36,482 nucleotides of DNA from an uncultured Algibacter sp. GTDB taxonomy: Bacteria; Bacteroidota; Bacteroidia; Flavobacteriales; Flavobacteriaceae. Positions within the stretch are counted from its first letter, which is position 1. Each line of letters begins with the position of its first letter. The notes below the pieces were generated by a model. The model saw only the letters and a list, made by a program, of their open reading frames with translations. It was not told the DNA's origin and did not search any database. The stretch covers positions 1 through 36,482 of the forward strand of contig NZ_CAJQQI010000117.1 in assembly GCF_905480415.1 (NCBI RefSeq). The letters are read 5' to 3'. This document shows, in pieces, positions 26,620-34,280 of this stretch. Made by a program: the position numbers and the translations under genes.

Positions 26620-28188
26620 ATGGGCAAAAAATTATTTATCCTGTTAATAATACTCATGAGCTTGTCTCTTGTTGGTATTATTGCTATTCAAGCTTATTAT
26701 ATTAATGATTCGGTAGATAACGAAAATGAACGTTTTAAATTTAATGTTGTTAAAGCGCTTAATTATGTTTCTAATACCATTGAAGAAAACGAATCAGAAA
26801 TGTATTTCTCTAAGTTTTTGAACTTAGATAGTGAGAAAAAAACAGATGAAGATGCTGTTTCTCAGTTGTTAATATATCAGAAAAATAACAGCACAAAAGA
26901 AACGCTCATTTACAGAAGTAGTGTTTTACAAGAAAACTATAAACTATCTTCTTCGCTCTTTGACATTGGTTTAGATAGTCTTGATATTAAAAATATTACA
27001 GCAAAATCAACAGCTGAAATATATGACAATACAGGAATTGCTGAAAAGGATATTAAAAGTCCGATTACGAAAATTATTAGAAGTGGTACTATTGATGAAG
27101 CACAGAGGTTAAGTTTTGATAAGAGTTTTAAAGAAATCTCAAAACGAACACCAATTCATAAGCGCGTTTCTAAAAAAGAAATTAAAAAGTTGTTATCTGA
27201 GAAACTTGAAAAAGATGGTATTGATATCGATTTTGAATTTGCCATATATAGTAATGATTTAGCAACTAAAGTACGTAGTGATAACTTTGAGTATGATCCC
27301 AATTCTAAACTTAGAGTTCCTATTTTTTATGATGAAAACAATCAAACACCGTATAGACTTTTAGTTAATTTCCCTGATGATAGGAAATTTATTTTATCAG
27401 GTATTATTGGTATGATTCTTTTGTCGGTGATTTTCACATCTATTATCATACTTGCTTATTCAAGCGCTTTATTTCAGTTGGTAAAACAGCGTAAAATCTC
27501 AGAAATTAAAACGGATTTTATTAATAATATGACGCATGAGTTTAAAACACCTATAGCTACTATTAACTTGGCATTAGATGCTATTAGAAACCCTAAAGTT
27601 ATTGATGATAAAGAAAAGGTGTTACGATACCTTAGGATGATAAAAGAAGAAAATAAACGTATGCATGCGCAAGTTGAAAATGTACTACGAATATCTAAAC
27701 TAGAAAAAAATGAACTAAACATTAGTAAGGATAGAGTGGAGTTAAACGACTTAGTGGAAGACGCTTTATCACATGTAGAGCTTTTAGTAGAAGATAGAAA
27801 AGGTTATATTAAAACGTTTTTCAACGCTGAAAAGTCATCAGTTTTAGCTAACGAAACTCATTTTACCAATGTTATAGTAAACATTCTGGATAATGCTATA
27901 AAATATTCTCCAGAGGCTCCCAAAATTGAAGTGCATACTGAAAATGCGGGGACAAATATTATTTTAAAAATTAAAGATCATGGCAGTGGTATGAGTAAAG
28001 CGGCTGCTAAAAAAGTGTTTGAAAAATTTTACAGAGAACACACGGGAAATATTCATAATGTAAAAGGCCATGGTCTAGGCCTGGCTTATGTTAAACGAAT
28101 TGTAGAAGACCATCAAGGTCATGTATCAGTAGAATCAGAAAAGGAAAAAGGAAGCACATTTATTATAAAGCTACCGTTAATATCGTAA
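26620..28188 (+). CDS. Two-component sensor histidine kinase
   Basis: Membrane sensor of 522 residues. It has TM1 (about residues 5-28), a roughly 225-residue periplasmic sensing domain of no recognised family, and TM2 (about 257-282). The HisKA domain follows with phospho-acceptor His306 in NMTHEFKTPIA. The HATPase domain has N-box NILDNAIKYS, G1 DHGSGM and G2 GHGLGLAYV. The overall form resembles Bacteroidota RprX-type kinases. Two ATGs occur in tandem (26617, 26620); I take the second because of its promoter spacing. The response regulator follows after 2 bp. The signal sensed is unknown. Expression may be autoregulated through the TGTTAA cluster. Confidence 0.92.
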   Translation: MGKKLFILLIILMSLSLVGIIAIQAYYINDSVDNENERFKFNVVKALNYVSNTIEENESEMYFSKFLNLDSEKKTDEDAVSQLLIYQKNNSTKETLIYRSSVLQENYKLSSSLFDIGLDSLDIKNITAKSTAEIYDNTGIAEKDIKSPITKIIRSGTIDEAQRLSFDKSFKEISKRTPIHKRVSKKEIKKLLSEKLEKDGIDIDFEFAIYSNDLATKVRSDNFEYDPNSKLRVPIFYDENNQTPYRLLVNFPDDRKFILSGIIGMILLSVIFTSIIILAYSSALFQLVKQRKISEIKTDFINNMTHEFKTPIATINLALDAIRNPKVIDDKEKVLRYLRMIKEENKRMHAQVENVLRISKLEKNELNISKDRVELNDLVEDALSHVELLVEDRKGYIKTFFNAEKSSVLANETHFTNVIVNILDNAIKYSPEAPKIEVHTENAGTNIILKIKDHGSGMSKAAAKKVFEKFYREHTGNIHNVKGHGLGLAYVKRIVEDHQGHVSVESEKEKGSTFIIKLPLIS

Positions 28189-28190
28189 CT

Positions 28191-28895
28191 ATGGAAGAGC
28201 ATAAAAAAAGAATATTATTAGTTGAAGACGATCCGAATTTTGGAACCGTTCTTAAAGATTATTTAATGATGAATGATTATGAAGTTACACATGCTAAAAA
28301 TGGTATGGAAGGCTTTGAGAAATTCAAGAAAGACGATTTCGATTTATGCATATTAGATGTTATGATGCCTTATAAAGATGGGTTTACATTAGCTAAAGAA
28401 ATAAGAGAGAAAAATACAGATGTTCCTATTGTGTTTTTAACCGCTAAAACGATGAAAGAAGACGTTTTGAAAGGCTATAAGGTCGGGGCAGATGATTATT
28501 TAAATAAACCTTTTGATAGTGAGGTGCTTTTAATGAAGATTAAAGCTATTATACAAAGAAAAGCTACCGAAACCATTTCAGATAGTAAACAATTTGAGTT
28601 TAAAATTGGGCGTTTCGATTTAAATTCTAAACTGCGTTTCTTAAAATTTGATGGTGAGAATCCAGTTAAACTATCACCAAAAGAAAATGAGTTATTGCGT
28701 TTATTAGCATTACATGAAAACGACTTAATGCCACGAGAATTAGCATTAACTAAAATTTGGCGTGATGACAATTATTTTACATCGCGGAGTATGGATGTAT
28801 ATATTGCGAAACTCCGTAAGTATATGAAGCTAGATGATAAAGTAGAAATACTTAATATTCATGGTGAAGGCTTTAGGTTGGTAATAAACAACTAG
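28191..28895 (+). CDS. OmpR-family response regulator
   Basis: DNA-binding response regulator of 234 residues, partner of the kinase 2 bp upstream. The receiver domain (1-120) has acidic residues Asp13-Asp14, phospho-acceptor Asp56 in ILDVMMP, Thr84 and Lys106. The C-terminal winged helix (about 133-233) has the PKENELLRLLALHENDLMPRELALTKIW and SMDVYIAKLRKYM signatures of the OmpR/PhoB class. It is probably the RprY-like counterpart of the kinase; targets are not deducible. A bidirectional terminator follows. Confidence 0.95.
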   Translation: MEEHKKRILLVEDDPNFGTVLKDYLMMNDYEVTHAKNGMEGFEKFKKDDFDLCILDVMMPYKDGFTLAKEIREKNTDVPIVFLTAKTMKEDVLKGYKVGADDYLNKPFDSEVLLMKIKAIIQRKATETISDSKQFEFKIGRFDLNSKLRFLKFDGENPVKLSPKENELLRLLALHENDLMPRELALTKIWRDDNYFTSRSMDVYIAKLRKYMKLDDKVEILNIHGEGFRLVINN

Positions 28896-28917
28896 GGAAT
28901 ACTAATTTTATGATATG

Positions 28918-28946
28918 AAAAATCCAGCATAATGCTGGATTTTTTT
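28918..28946. terminator. Bidirectional intrinsic terminator
   Basis: AAAAATCCAGCAT (28918-28930) and ATGCTGGATTTTT (28932-28944) form a perfect 13-bp inverted repeat around a single central base, with T's continuing to 28946 on the plus strand and five T's on the minus strand. It separates the convergent response regulator and esterase genes and can serve both. Confidence 0.88.
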
Positions 28947-28971
28947 ATTTATAATTTTTAAGATCAATAAG

Positions 28972-29628
28972 TTAAATGCGCGTACTTAACCAATCTTTAA
29001 GCTCGTAAAAATTTTGTGGCGCTACACCATGACCAACAGGGAATTCTGAATACTTGTACTTAATATTTAAGCTATCCAAAATAGGAGATGTAAGTCGTGC
29101 CCAATTCACTGGAATTACTTGATCTGAGCTTCCGTGTGAGCAATAAAAATCTAATTTTGAATAATCTCGATTTTCTATATCCTGAGGAAAAATATCTTTA
29201 TTGATGTAGCCACTTAGTGCTATAATATTTTTAATTTTTTCAGGATAGGTCAAAGCTACAGCATAACTCAAAATAGTACCTTGACTAAACCCCAATAGAG
29301 ATACATTGTTTTTGTTTACCGGATACGTTGTTACTACTTCATCAATAAATGTTGCAATTAAATCGCGAGATTCTATAGCTTCTTCATTATCGCTCCACTT
29401 TCCTTTATCGGCATCAAAATTAATAGCATACCAAGCATTTCCATAAGGTTGCATCGGGTGAGGTGCTTTTACAGAAATTATAAAAAGTTCTTCTGGTAAT
29501 TCTGAAGCAAAAGAAAATAAATCGTTTTCGTCGCTGCCATAACCATGCATCATAATTAATAGTGGTGCATTTTCGGTTAAGGTGGATTTACGAATAACGT
29601 GATGTAAAGAGAGTGTGTTGTCTATCAT
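28972..29628 (-). CDS. Phospholipase/carboxylesterase-like alpha/beta hydrolase
   Basis: Cytoplasmic alpha/beta hydrolase of 218 residues of the carboxylesterase/lysophospholipase type (Abhydrolase_2). The oxyanion segment MMHGYGSDENDLF is at about 26-38. The nucleophile elbow GFSQG holds Ser115, and the acid is probably Asp169 in HGSSDQVIPV. His200 in GHGV completes the triad. No signal peptide. The substrate is a small ester or acyl group. It starts immediately after the stop of the small membrane-protein gene and closes the minus-strand BatA-led unit before a shared terminator. Confidence 0.9.
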   Translation of the reverse strand: MIDNTLSLHHVIRKSTLTENAPLLIMMHGYGSDENDLFSFASELPEELFIISVKAPHPMQPYGNAWYAINFDADKGKWSDNEEAIESRDLIATFIDEVVTTYPVNKNNVSLLGFSQGTILSYAVALTYPEKIKNIIALSGYINKDIFPQDIENRDYSKLDFYCSHGSSDQVIPVNWARLTSPILDSLNIKYKYSEFPVGHGVAPQNFYELKDWLSTRI

Positions 29629-29967
29629 TTATGATCCAAGATTTCCAAATATTTTTTGGTATAAGTTTCCAACAAGAGGAACAGCTTCAGCTTTTCGGCT
29701 AATAGCATTGGTAAAGCCGTAAATAAAAAGTACTGTAAAAAACAAATAAAATGCCGAGGTAACTAACCAGCTATTAAAACTTCCAATGATGTACCCTAAG
29801 GCAAAAAAAGTGAGCCATAAACCTAAAGACTGTCTGATGTGAAAACTTGCAAAGGTACTTTTTTTACCATCTTCATTATTCATGTAATAAGCTATGATAA
29901 CTCCAATAATAGTTATATAGCTTATGATGGCGTTTTGACGCCCTCTGTCAATATCTTGTTCTGTCAT
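29629..29967 (-). CDS. Small DUF4870-like membrane protein
   Basis: Inner-membrane protein of 112 residues with three hydrophobic segments (about 12-28, 48-65 and 68-87). The pattern FHIRQSLGLWLTF in the middle and VPLVGNLYQKIFG near the C-terminus is that of the DUF4870/Tic20-like group of small membrane proteins, whose role is unknown to me. It is 2 bp downstream of the dihydroorotase homologue and its TAA stop is directly followed by the esterase ATG, so it is firmly in the operon. Confidence 0.75.
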   Translation of the reverse strand: MTEQDIDRGRQNAIISYITIIGVIIAYYMNNEDGKKSTFASFHIRQSLGLWLTFFALGYIIGSFNSWLVTSAFYLFFTVLFIYGFTNAISRKAEAVPLVGNLYQKIFGNLGS

Positions 29968-29969
29968 GC

Positions 29970-31226
29970 TTAAGAATTAAAAACGACTTGGTTGTTTGCA
30001 ATAATGCCATAAGCCTTTCCTCTTAAAGGCTCATTTTCAAAAATGGAATTTTTAGACCTGGATACCATGTCTTTTTTGGAGAATATATATTTAGTATCCG
30101 GATTAAAAAGAGTCATATTAGCAGAACTACCTATGTTAATTGGTGTGTGTTCGAAGCCAAATCTAATTTTTCCTTTTGTTAAGACATCAATAGTCTTTTT
30201 TGTAGTAAATATTTTTTGTAAAGCTCCAAAAGCACTCTCTAATCCAATGGTGCCATAATTAGCGTGATCGAATTCTATTTTCTTTTCTTCAATATCTATG
30301 GGATTATGGTCAGTTGTAACCATATCAATGGTTCCATCTTTTACAGCTTCAATTAAAGCGTCTATATCAGATTGCGTTCGAAGAGGAGGTAGCACTTTAT
30401 AGTTTGTGTTGAAATCTATTAAAACGTCATCAGTAAAGTACAAGTTATGAATAGCCACACTACAGGTGATATTCAATTTTTTCTTCTTCGCTTCTCTAAT
30501 TAAAGCGACTGAAGTTGCAGTCGAAATAGTTGAAATATGTAATTTTCCGCCAGTATACTCTAGCAAAAATAGATCTCTAGCAACTTGTAGTTCCTCAGCT
30601 AAAGCAGGAATACCTTTTAAACCTAATCGGGTACTAGTTATATTTTCATTCATTACACCTTGTCCAGAAATTTTATTCTCTTGCGGAAACGAGCATACTA
30701 ATCCGTCAAAATTACTGGCATACTGCAAAGCAATTTTCATCAAGTTGGGGTTGGATATTGGCTTTTTATAATCATAAAATGCAACCGCACCGGCAGTACT
30801 CATGTCATAAAGTTCAGCTAAATATTCGCCTTTGCTTCCTATGGTTAAAGCTCCAATAGGTAATAAGCTTACAGCATTGTTATTTGCTTTTGAGTTTAAA
30901 AATGTAATATTAGAGTTGGAATCTATTATAGGATTTGTGTTGGAGTTGACAGCAACAGAAGTAAAACCAGAGTAAGCAGCAGTTTTAAGTCCATTTTCAA
31001 TAGTTTCACGTTCTTCATATCCAGGTTCCCCAAAACTAACACTACTATCAAACCAACCTTGCGATATATGAAGGTTGTCAAGCTTTATTTCTTTGTAATT
31101 TTTAGGGTTTTTAATACTTCTGGAAATCTTAGTAATCACACCGTTTTCAATTAATAAATCTTGAGTTGTATTATGAAACTCGCTTTTAGAATCAATAATT
31201 GTGGCAGATTTTATAAGTATGTTCAT
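29970..31226 (-). CDS. Dihydroorotase homologue lacking metal ligands
   Basis: Amidohydrolase-fold protein of 418 residues with overall similarity to class I dihydroorotases (N-terminal 'LIKSATIID' strand, GEPGYEERETIENG, TTDHNPI near residue 305, 'FGFEHTPINIGSSANMTLFNP' C-terminus). Key residues are changed. The HxHxREPG metal and substrate motif reads SVSFGEPG: both His are Ser (62, 64) and Arg is Gly66. The later metal His in the HISH-type strand is Thr233, and the His near residue 178 is missing (CSFPQE). Asp306 remains. It is therefore probably not a dihydroorotase and may be a structural partner, like the PyrC' proteins that bind aspartate transcarbamoylase; no pyrB is adjacent. It overlaps the BatA-like gene by 4 bp. 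Confidence 0.85.
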   Translation of the reverse strand: MNILIKSATIIDSKSEFHNTTQDLLIENGVITKISRSIKNPKNYKEIKLDNLHISQGWFDSSVSFGEPGYEERETIENGLKTAAYSGFTSVAVNSNTNPIIDSNSNITFLNSKANNNAVSLLPIGALTIGSKGEYLAELYDMSTAGAVAFYDYKKPISNPNLMKIALQYASNFDGLVCSFPQENKISGQGVMNENITSTRLGLKGIPALAEELQVARDLFLLEYTGGKLHISTISTATSVALIREAKKKKLNITCSVAIHNLYFTDDVLIDFNTNYKVLPPLRTQSDIDALIEAVKDGTIDMVTTDHNPIDIEEKKIEFDHANYGTIGLESAFGALQKIFTTKKTIDVLTKGKIRFGFEHTPINIGSSANMTLFNPDTKYIFSKKDMVSRSKNSIFENEPLRGKAYGIIANNQVVFNS

Positions 31227-33148
31227 TTAAAGAATTTTAAGATGAGCATTTCAATAATCAATAACGCTAGTGCAAAAATAACAAACCATTTCCATAGGGC
31301 GTTAACTTTTGTATCACTTTTTATAGTATCGAAAACTTTAGTGATAGAATCACTAACCGTTACATTTTCTATGGAAGAAAGATTTCTGTATGCTAACTTA
31401 CTTTCATTTCGGCTATAATTGTAACTCACATTTTTAATGGTTTCGTCTTTGTTTTTTATTAAATAAGTACCTGAAAGCGATGGGTCTTCTAAAGTGTTTA
31501 CGATCACTTTATTATTAAAATATTGCTGTTTTGGTATCAAATTTATATTCCCATTTGTGAGAGATAAAACGGCATCTTGTTGCATTTTAGTGGCGACATC
31601 AAAAGTGTTTTCTTTACCAATAGTATAATACAATTCAGGAATTTTAAAACTCTGCTTTGCTATATTGTAAAGTGTAGGAACTATTAAGGGTGAGTTTTTA
31701 AAATTAGAATTATCTTGGTTCAAAGCTGCGGTAAATATATAAGTATTCTTCTTTTGTCCTAAGAATATTTTTTCATCTTCAAATTGTAAAACTGGTGATG
31801 GGCTAGTAGAAGCTATATTATAAAAACTCTTCACTTGTGGATATTGAAAGTTTTTAACTTGCTTTTCAAAAACACCATTATTATAAATCGGATGCGAATA
31901 ATTTATGGTGGTTATGCGTTTTTCAGAAGTAATTACATCACTAAAACCACTATTGTAATTTGCTAAGAATTGATTATAGGATGCCTTATTAATTGTTTCT
32001 GAAGGCATCAGAATTATGGAACCTCCTTGATCCGTAAACTGTTTTAAAGCTGAAACTAACGCAATAGGAATGCTATTCAATTCATTCAAAACAATTAAAT
32101 GTTGGGAATCGATAAGATTATAGTTTAGCTGATTTATGGGTGACGAATTGTAATTAAATTCAGCTTTGGGATATATACGTTTTAAGAATGAATCATCCTG
32201 TCCATTGATCGCTAAAACATTAATTTTCGAAGCTTTATTGATGTTGAAATACAGCGTATTATCAAACTGTAAATTGGAATCATCAAGAGTTATTTTTCCA
32301 TTAATCAATTGGTTAATAGGAAGTGTAAATGTGGTTTCAGCATCTTGCTCAATACCTACAGAAGTTTTTGCTATAAGTTTGTCATTATTGTACAGTGAGA
32401 TAGGTAGATTTTCAATTGGGATACCACTATTTTTTAGTATTACTTTTAGTTCAATTGAAGTCGAAATAGTTTCAGAAATATAAATGCTATCTATGGAAAT
32501 ATTATTTCTGTTTAAAGGGTTTAAGTTTACCAAATTAAAGTTAATCAAAGAATCTGATTCGATTTTAAAATCTGATTCATCTTGTTGAAAATCAGATATT
32601 AAAACAACATTTTTTAAAGTATTACTTTTCTTGTTCAGATAGGCTACGCTTTTTAATAATGCTGCTTCAGATGATAAGCTGTTTGATGAATAATTAAGCT
32701 CTAATAAGTCATTTTTAATAGCCTTTAAAGATGTGTTTTTGAAAACCTCATCGTTCGTGATAATTGAAATATTTTCATCCTCAGGAACATTAGTCATAAT
32801 ATCTTGTACGGCACGTTTTAGCAATTCACCTTGATTGCCTTTAGCTTGCATACTAAACGAATTATCTAAATAAATAACCGTTTCTTTTTTAGTCTTAAAG
32901 CTATTCGATTTTGAAGTAAAAGGCTGTGCAAAAGCAAAAACTAAAGCTGCTAGCAACAATAGCCTAGTTATTAGAATTAACCATTTTTTTATTCGTGAAC
33001 TTTTACGAGTTTGGAGTGTAGCTTCTTTAAGAAAAGCAACATTAGTAAAGGCAACTTTTTGAAATTTACGAAGTTGAAATAAATGAATAATAATAGGGAT
33101 GAGCAGTAAAAATAATCCGTAAAGAAGTTCTGGGTGTTTAAACTGCAT
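31223..33148 (-). CDS. BatA-like membrane protein with VWA-type domain
   Basis: Large membrane protein of 641 residues. The N-terminus is the BatA domain (MQFKHPELLYGLFLLLIPIIIHLFQLRKFQ in outline) with a first TM (about 7-25), then a second TM (about 56-75). After it comes a von Willebrand factor A-type region with a DNSFS (95-99) metal-ion-dependent adhesion motif. A long extracytoplasmic beta-rich part follows, and a final TM at about 620-637. BatA proteins belong to the aerotolerance operon, but the MoxR ATPase and the other Bat genes are not here. The gene leads a unit with the dihydroorotase homologue, the DUF4870-like protein and the esterase. A TAnnTTTG box lies 17 nt upstream. Confidence 0.88.
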   Translation of the reverse strand: MQFKHPELLYGLFLLLIPIIIHLFQLRKFQKVAFTNVAFLKEATLQTRKSSRIKKWLILITRLLLLAALVFAFAQPFTSKSNSFKTKKETVIYLDNSFSMQAKGNQGELLKRAVQDIMTNVPEDENISIITNDEVFKNTSLKAIKNDLLELNYSSNSLSSEAALLKSVAYLNKKSNTLKNVVLISDFQQDESDFKIESDSLINFNLVNLNPLNRNNISIDSIYISETISTSIELKVILKNSGIPIENLPISLYNNDKLIAKTSVGIEQDAETTFTLPINQLINGKITLDDSNLQFDNTLYFNINKASKINVLAINGQDDSFLKRIYPKAEFNYNSSPINQLNYNLIDSQHLIVLNELNSIPIALVSALKQFTDQGGSIILMPSETINKASYNQFLANYNSGFSDVITSEKRITTINYSHPIYNNGVFEKQVKNFQYPQVKSFYNIASTSPSPVLQFEDEKIFLGQKKNTYIFTAALNQDNSNFKNSPLIVPTLYNIAKQSFKIPELYYTIGKENTFDVATKMQQDAVLSLTNGNINLIPKQQYFNNKVIVNTLEDPSLSGTYLIKNKDETIKNVSYNYSRNESKLAYRNLSSIENVTVSDSITKVFDTIKSDTKVNALWKWFVIFALALLIIEMLILKFFK

Positions 33149-33164
33149 ATTGTTTTAAATTGAT

Positions 33165-33172
33165 CAAATCTA
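33165..33172 (-). promoter_or_regulatory. TAnnTTTG promoter box of the BatA-like operon
   Basis: On the minus strand this reads TAGATTTG, a match to the -7 consensus, ending 16 nt before the ATG at 33148. It lies in the 38-bp gap after the glycosyltransferase stop. Confidence 0.5.
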
Positions 33173-33186
33173 TATAAATTTTTTCA

Positions 33187-34194
33187 TTAACAAAAGAAAA
33201 CATAATCTTCAATGGACATCATGTTTAAATTATCTAAATAGTAGCGAATTTCTTTCTGGTCTTTTTTGTTTGCAACGGTAATAATACTTTGCGTATTATG
33301 AATAGTTTCTAAATAATTAAAAGGTCTTAAAATTTTACCGTAAATATCTTTTCCTATCTTTTTGGGATTATCACAAACCCATTCAAAAGGCATATTTTTT
33401 TCAATAAGTGATTTTGCTATAAACTTACCCTTGTTCCCAGCACCCCAAACGACAAGTGTTTTTTTTGGATTAAAATCTAATTCTAAAAAGTAGTCTAACT
33501 TTAAAGGTATAAAATGATTTTCAGCATAGTGCTCATTTGTCCTAGAAGTACGATGGCTATAATCTCTCCAATCATGTAACACAACATCGCACGGGATGCA
33601 TTTAAAATGATGCTTATAGAAGCGAAAGGCTAAATCATAGTCCTCGGGATATATGTTAGGGTTAAAACCATTACAAGCTATTAGATCTTCTCTATGAATC
33701 ATCCAGCAAGGCGAGGGAATAACACATTCTTTATAAATTTCAGAATAATTGGTCCCATTTTGTGTTAAGCCATTTAGCCAAATCTCATAACTTTTATATC
33801 CTGCTTTTATACCTTCCGCGGAAAAATAATTAACCATGCCTAATGCAACATGTCCTTTACCGTTATTAAGTAAATTATTTGATAATATTTCCAATTTGTT
33901 ACGATGCATCGTATCATCACTGTCCATTCTGGTAATAAATTCGCCAGTACTTTCTTTAAATGCTAATTGGAGCCCATCAATAATGCCATTTCCAGAATTT
34001 TTAAGAAGTTTAATTCTATTATCTTTCTGAGCAATAGTTTCTACCATAGAAAAACTAGAGTCAGTTGAGTTATCATCAACAATAAGCAGTTCCCAATGGG
34101 TATAGGTTTGTTTTATAATCGATTCCAAACAATCGATTATAAAATCTTCTGTATTCTTAAACGGAATTAATATGCTAACTAATGGGTTGTGCAT
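33187..34194 (-). CDS. Family 2 glycosyltransferase with Rossmann-like C-terminal domain
   Basis: Protein of 335 residues in two parts. The N-terminal GT-A glycosyltransferase (about 1-235) has SILIPFKNTEDFIIDCLESI, LLIVDDNSTDSS, the metal-binding RMDSDDTMH (about residue 91) and the late EDYDLAFRFYKH motif. The C-terminal part (about 240-335) begins KTLVVWGAGNKGKFIAKSL and continues FEWVCDNPKKIGKDIYG. This is a nucleotide-binding GxGxxG-type fold like the N-terminal part of PglD-like sugar acetyltransferases, without the acetylating repeats. The sugars involved are unknown. It stands alone on the minus strand, divergent from the M61 peptidase gene. No clear promoter is seen. Confidence 0.88.
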   Translation of the reverse strand: MHNPLVSILIPFKNTEDFIIDCLESIIKQTYTHWELLIVDDNSTDSSFSMVETIAQKDNRIKLLKNSGNGIIDGLQLAFKESTGEFITRMDSDDTMHRNKLEILSNNLLNNGKGHVALGMVNYFSAEGIKAGYKSYEIWLNGLTQNGTNYSEIYKECVIPSPCWMIHREDLIACNGFNPNIYPEDYDLAFRFYKHHFKCIPCDVVLHDWRDYSHRTSRTNEHYAENHFIPLKLDYFLELDFNPKKTLVVWGAGNKGKFIAKSLIEKNMPFEWVCDNPKKIGKDIYGKILRPFNYLETIHNTQSIITVANKKDQKEIRYYLDNLNMMSIEDYVFFC

Positions 34195-34280
34195 ATTGCG
34201 AATTTAACAAAACCTTAAGAAAGGAGCCCGTAACAATAAGGTATTTTGTACGTCAATTAAAAAACTATAAAATTAATTTA

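Noticed and set aside
30043-30771. Plus-strand open frames opposite the dihydroorotase homologue
   Set aside because: They are antisense shadows with no family features and no promoter or start context.
29970-31226. Active dihydroorotase (pyrC)
   Set aside because: The metal-binding histidines and substrate arginine are replaced, so the symbol and activity are not supported.
31223-33148. Complete Bat aerotolerance operon
   Set aside because: Only one BatA-like gene is present; MoxR ATPase, DUF58 and other Bat genes are absent from the window.
34182-34280. 33-residue N-terminal extension of the M61 peptidase
   Set aside because: It precedes a clear lipoprotein signal peptide beginning at the ATG at 34281 and overlaps the divergent glycosyltransferase start.
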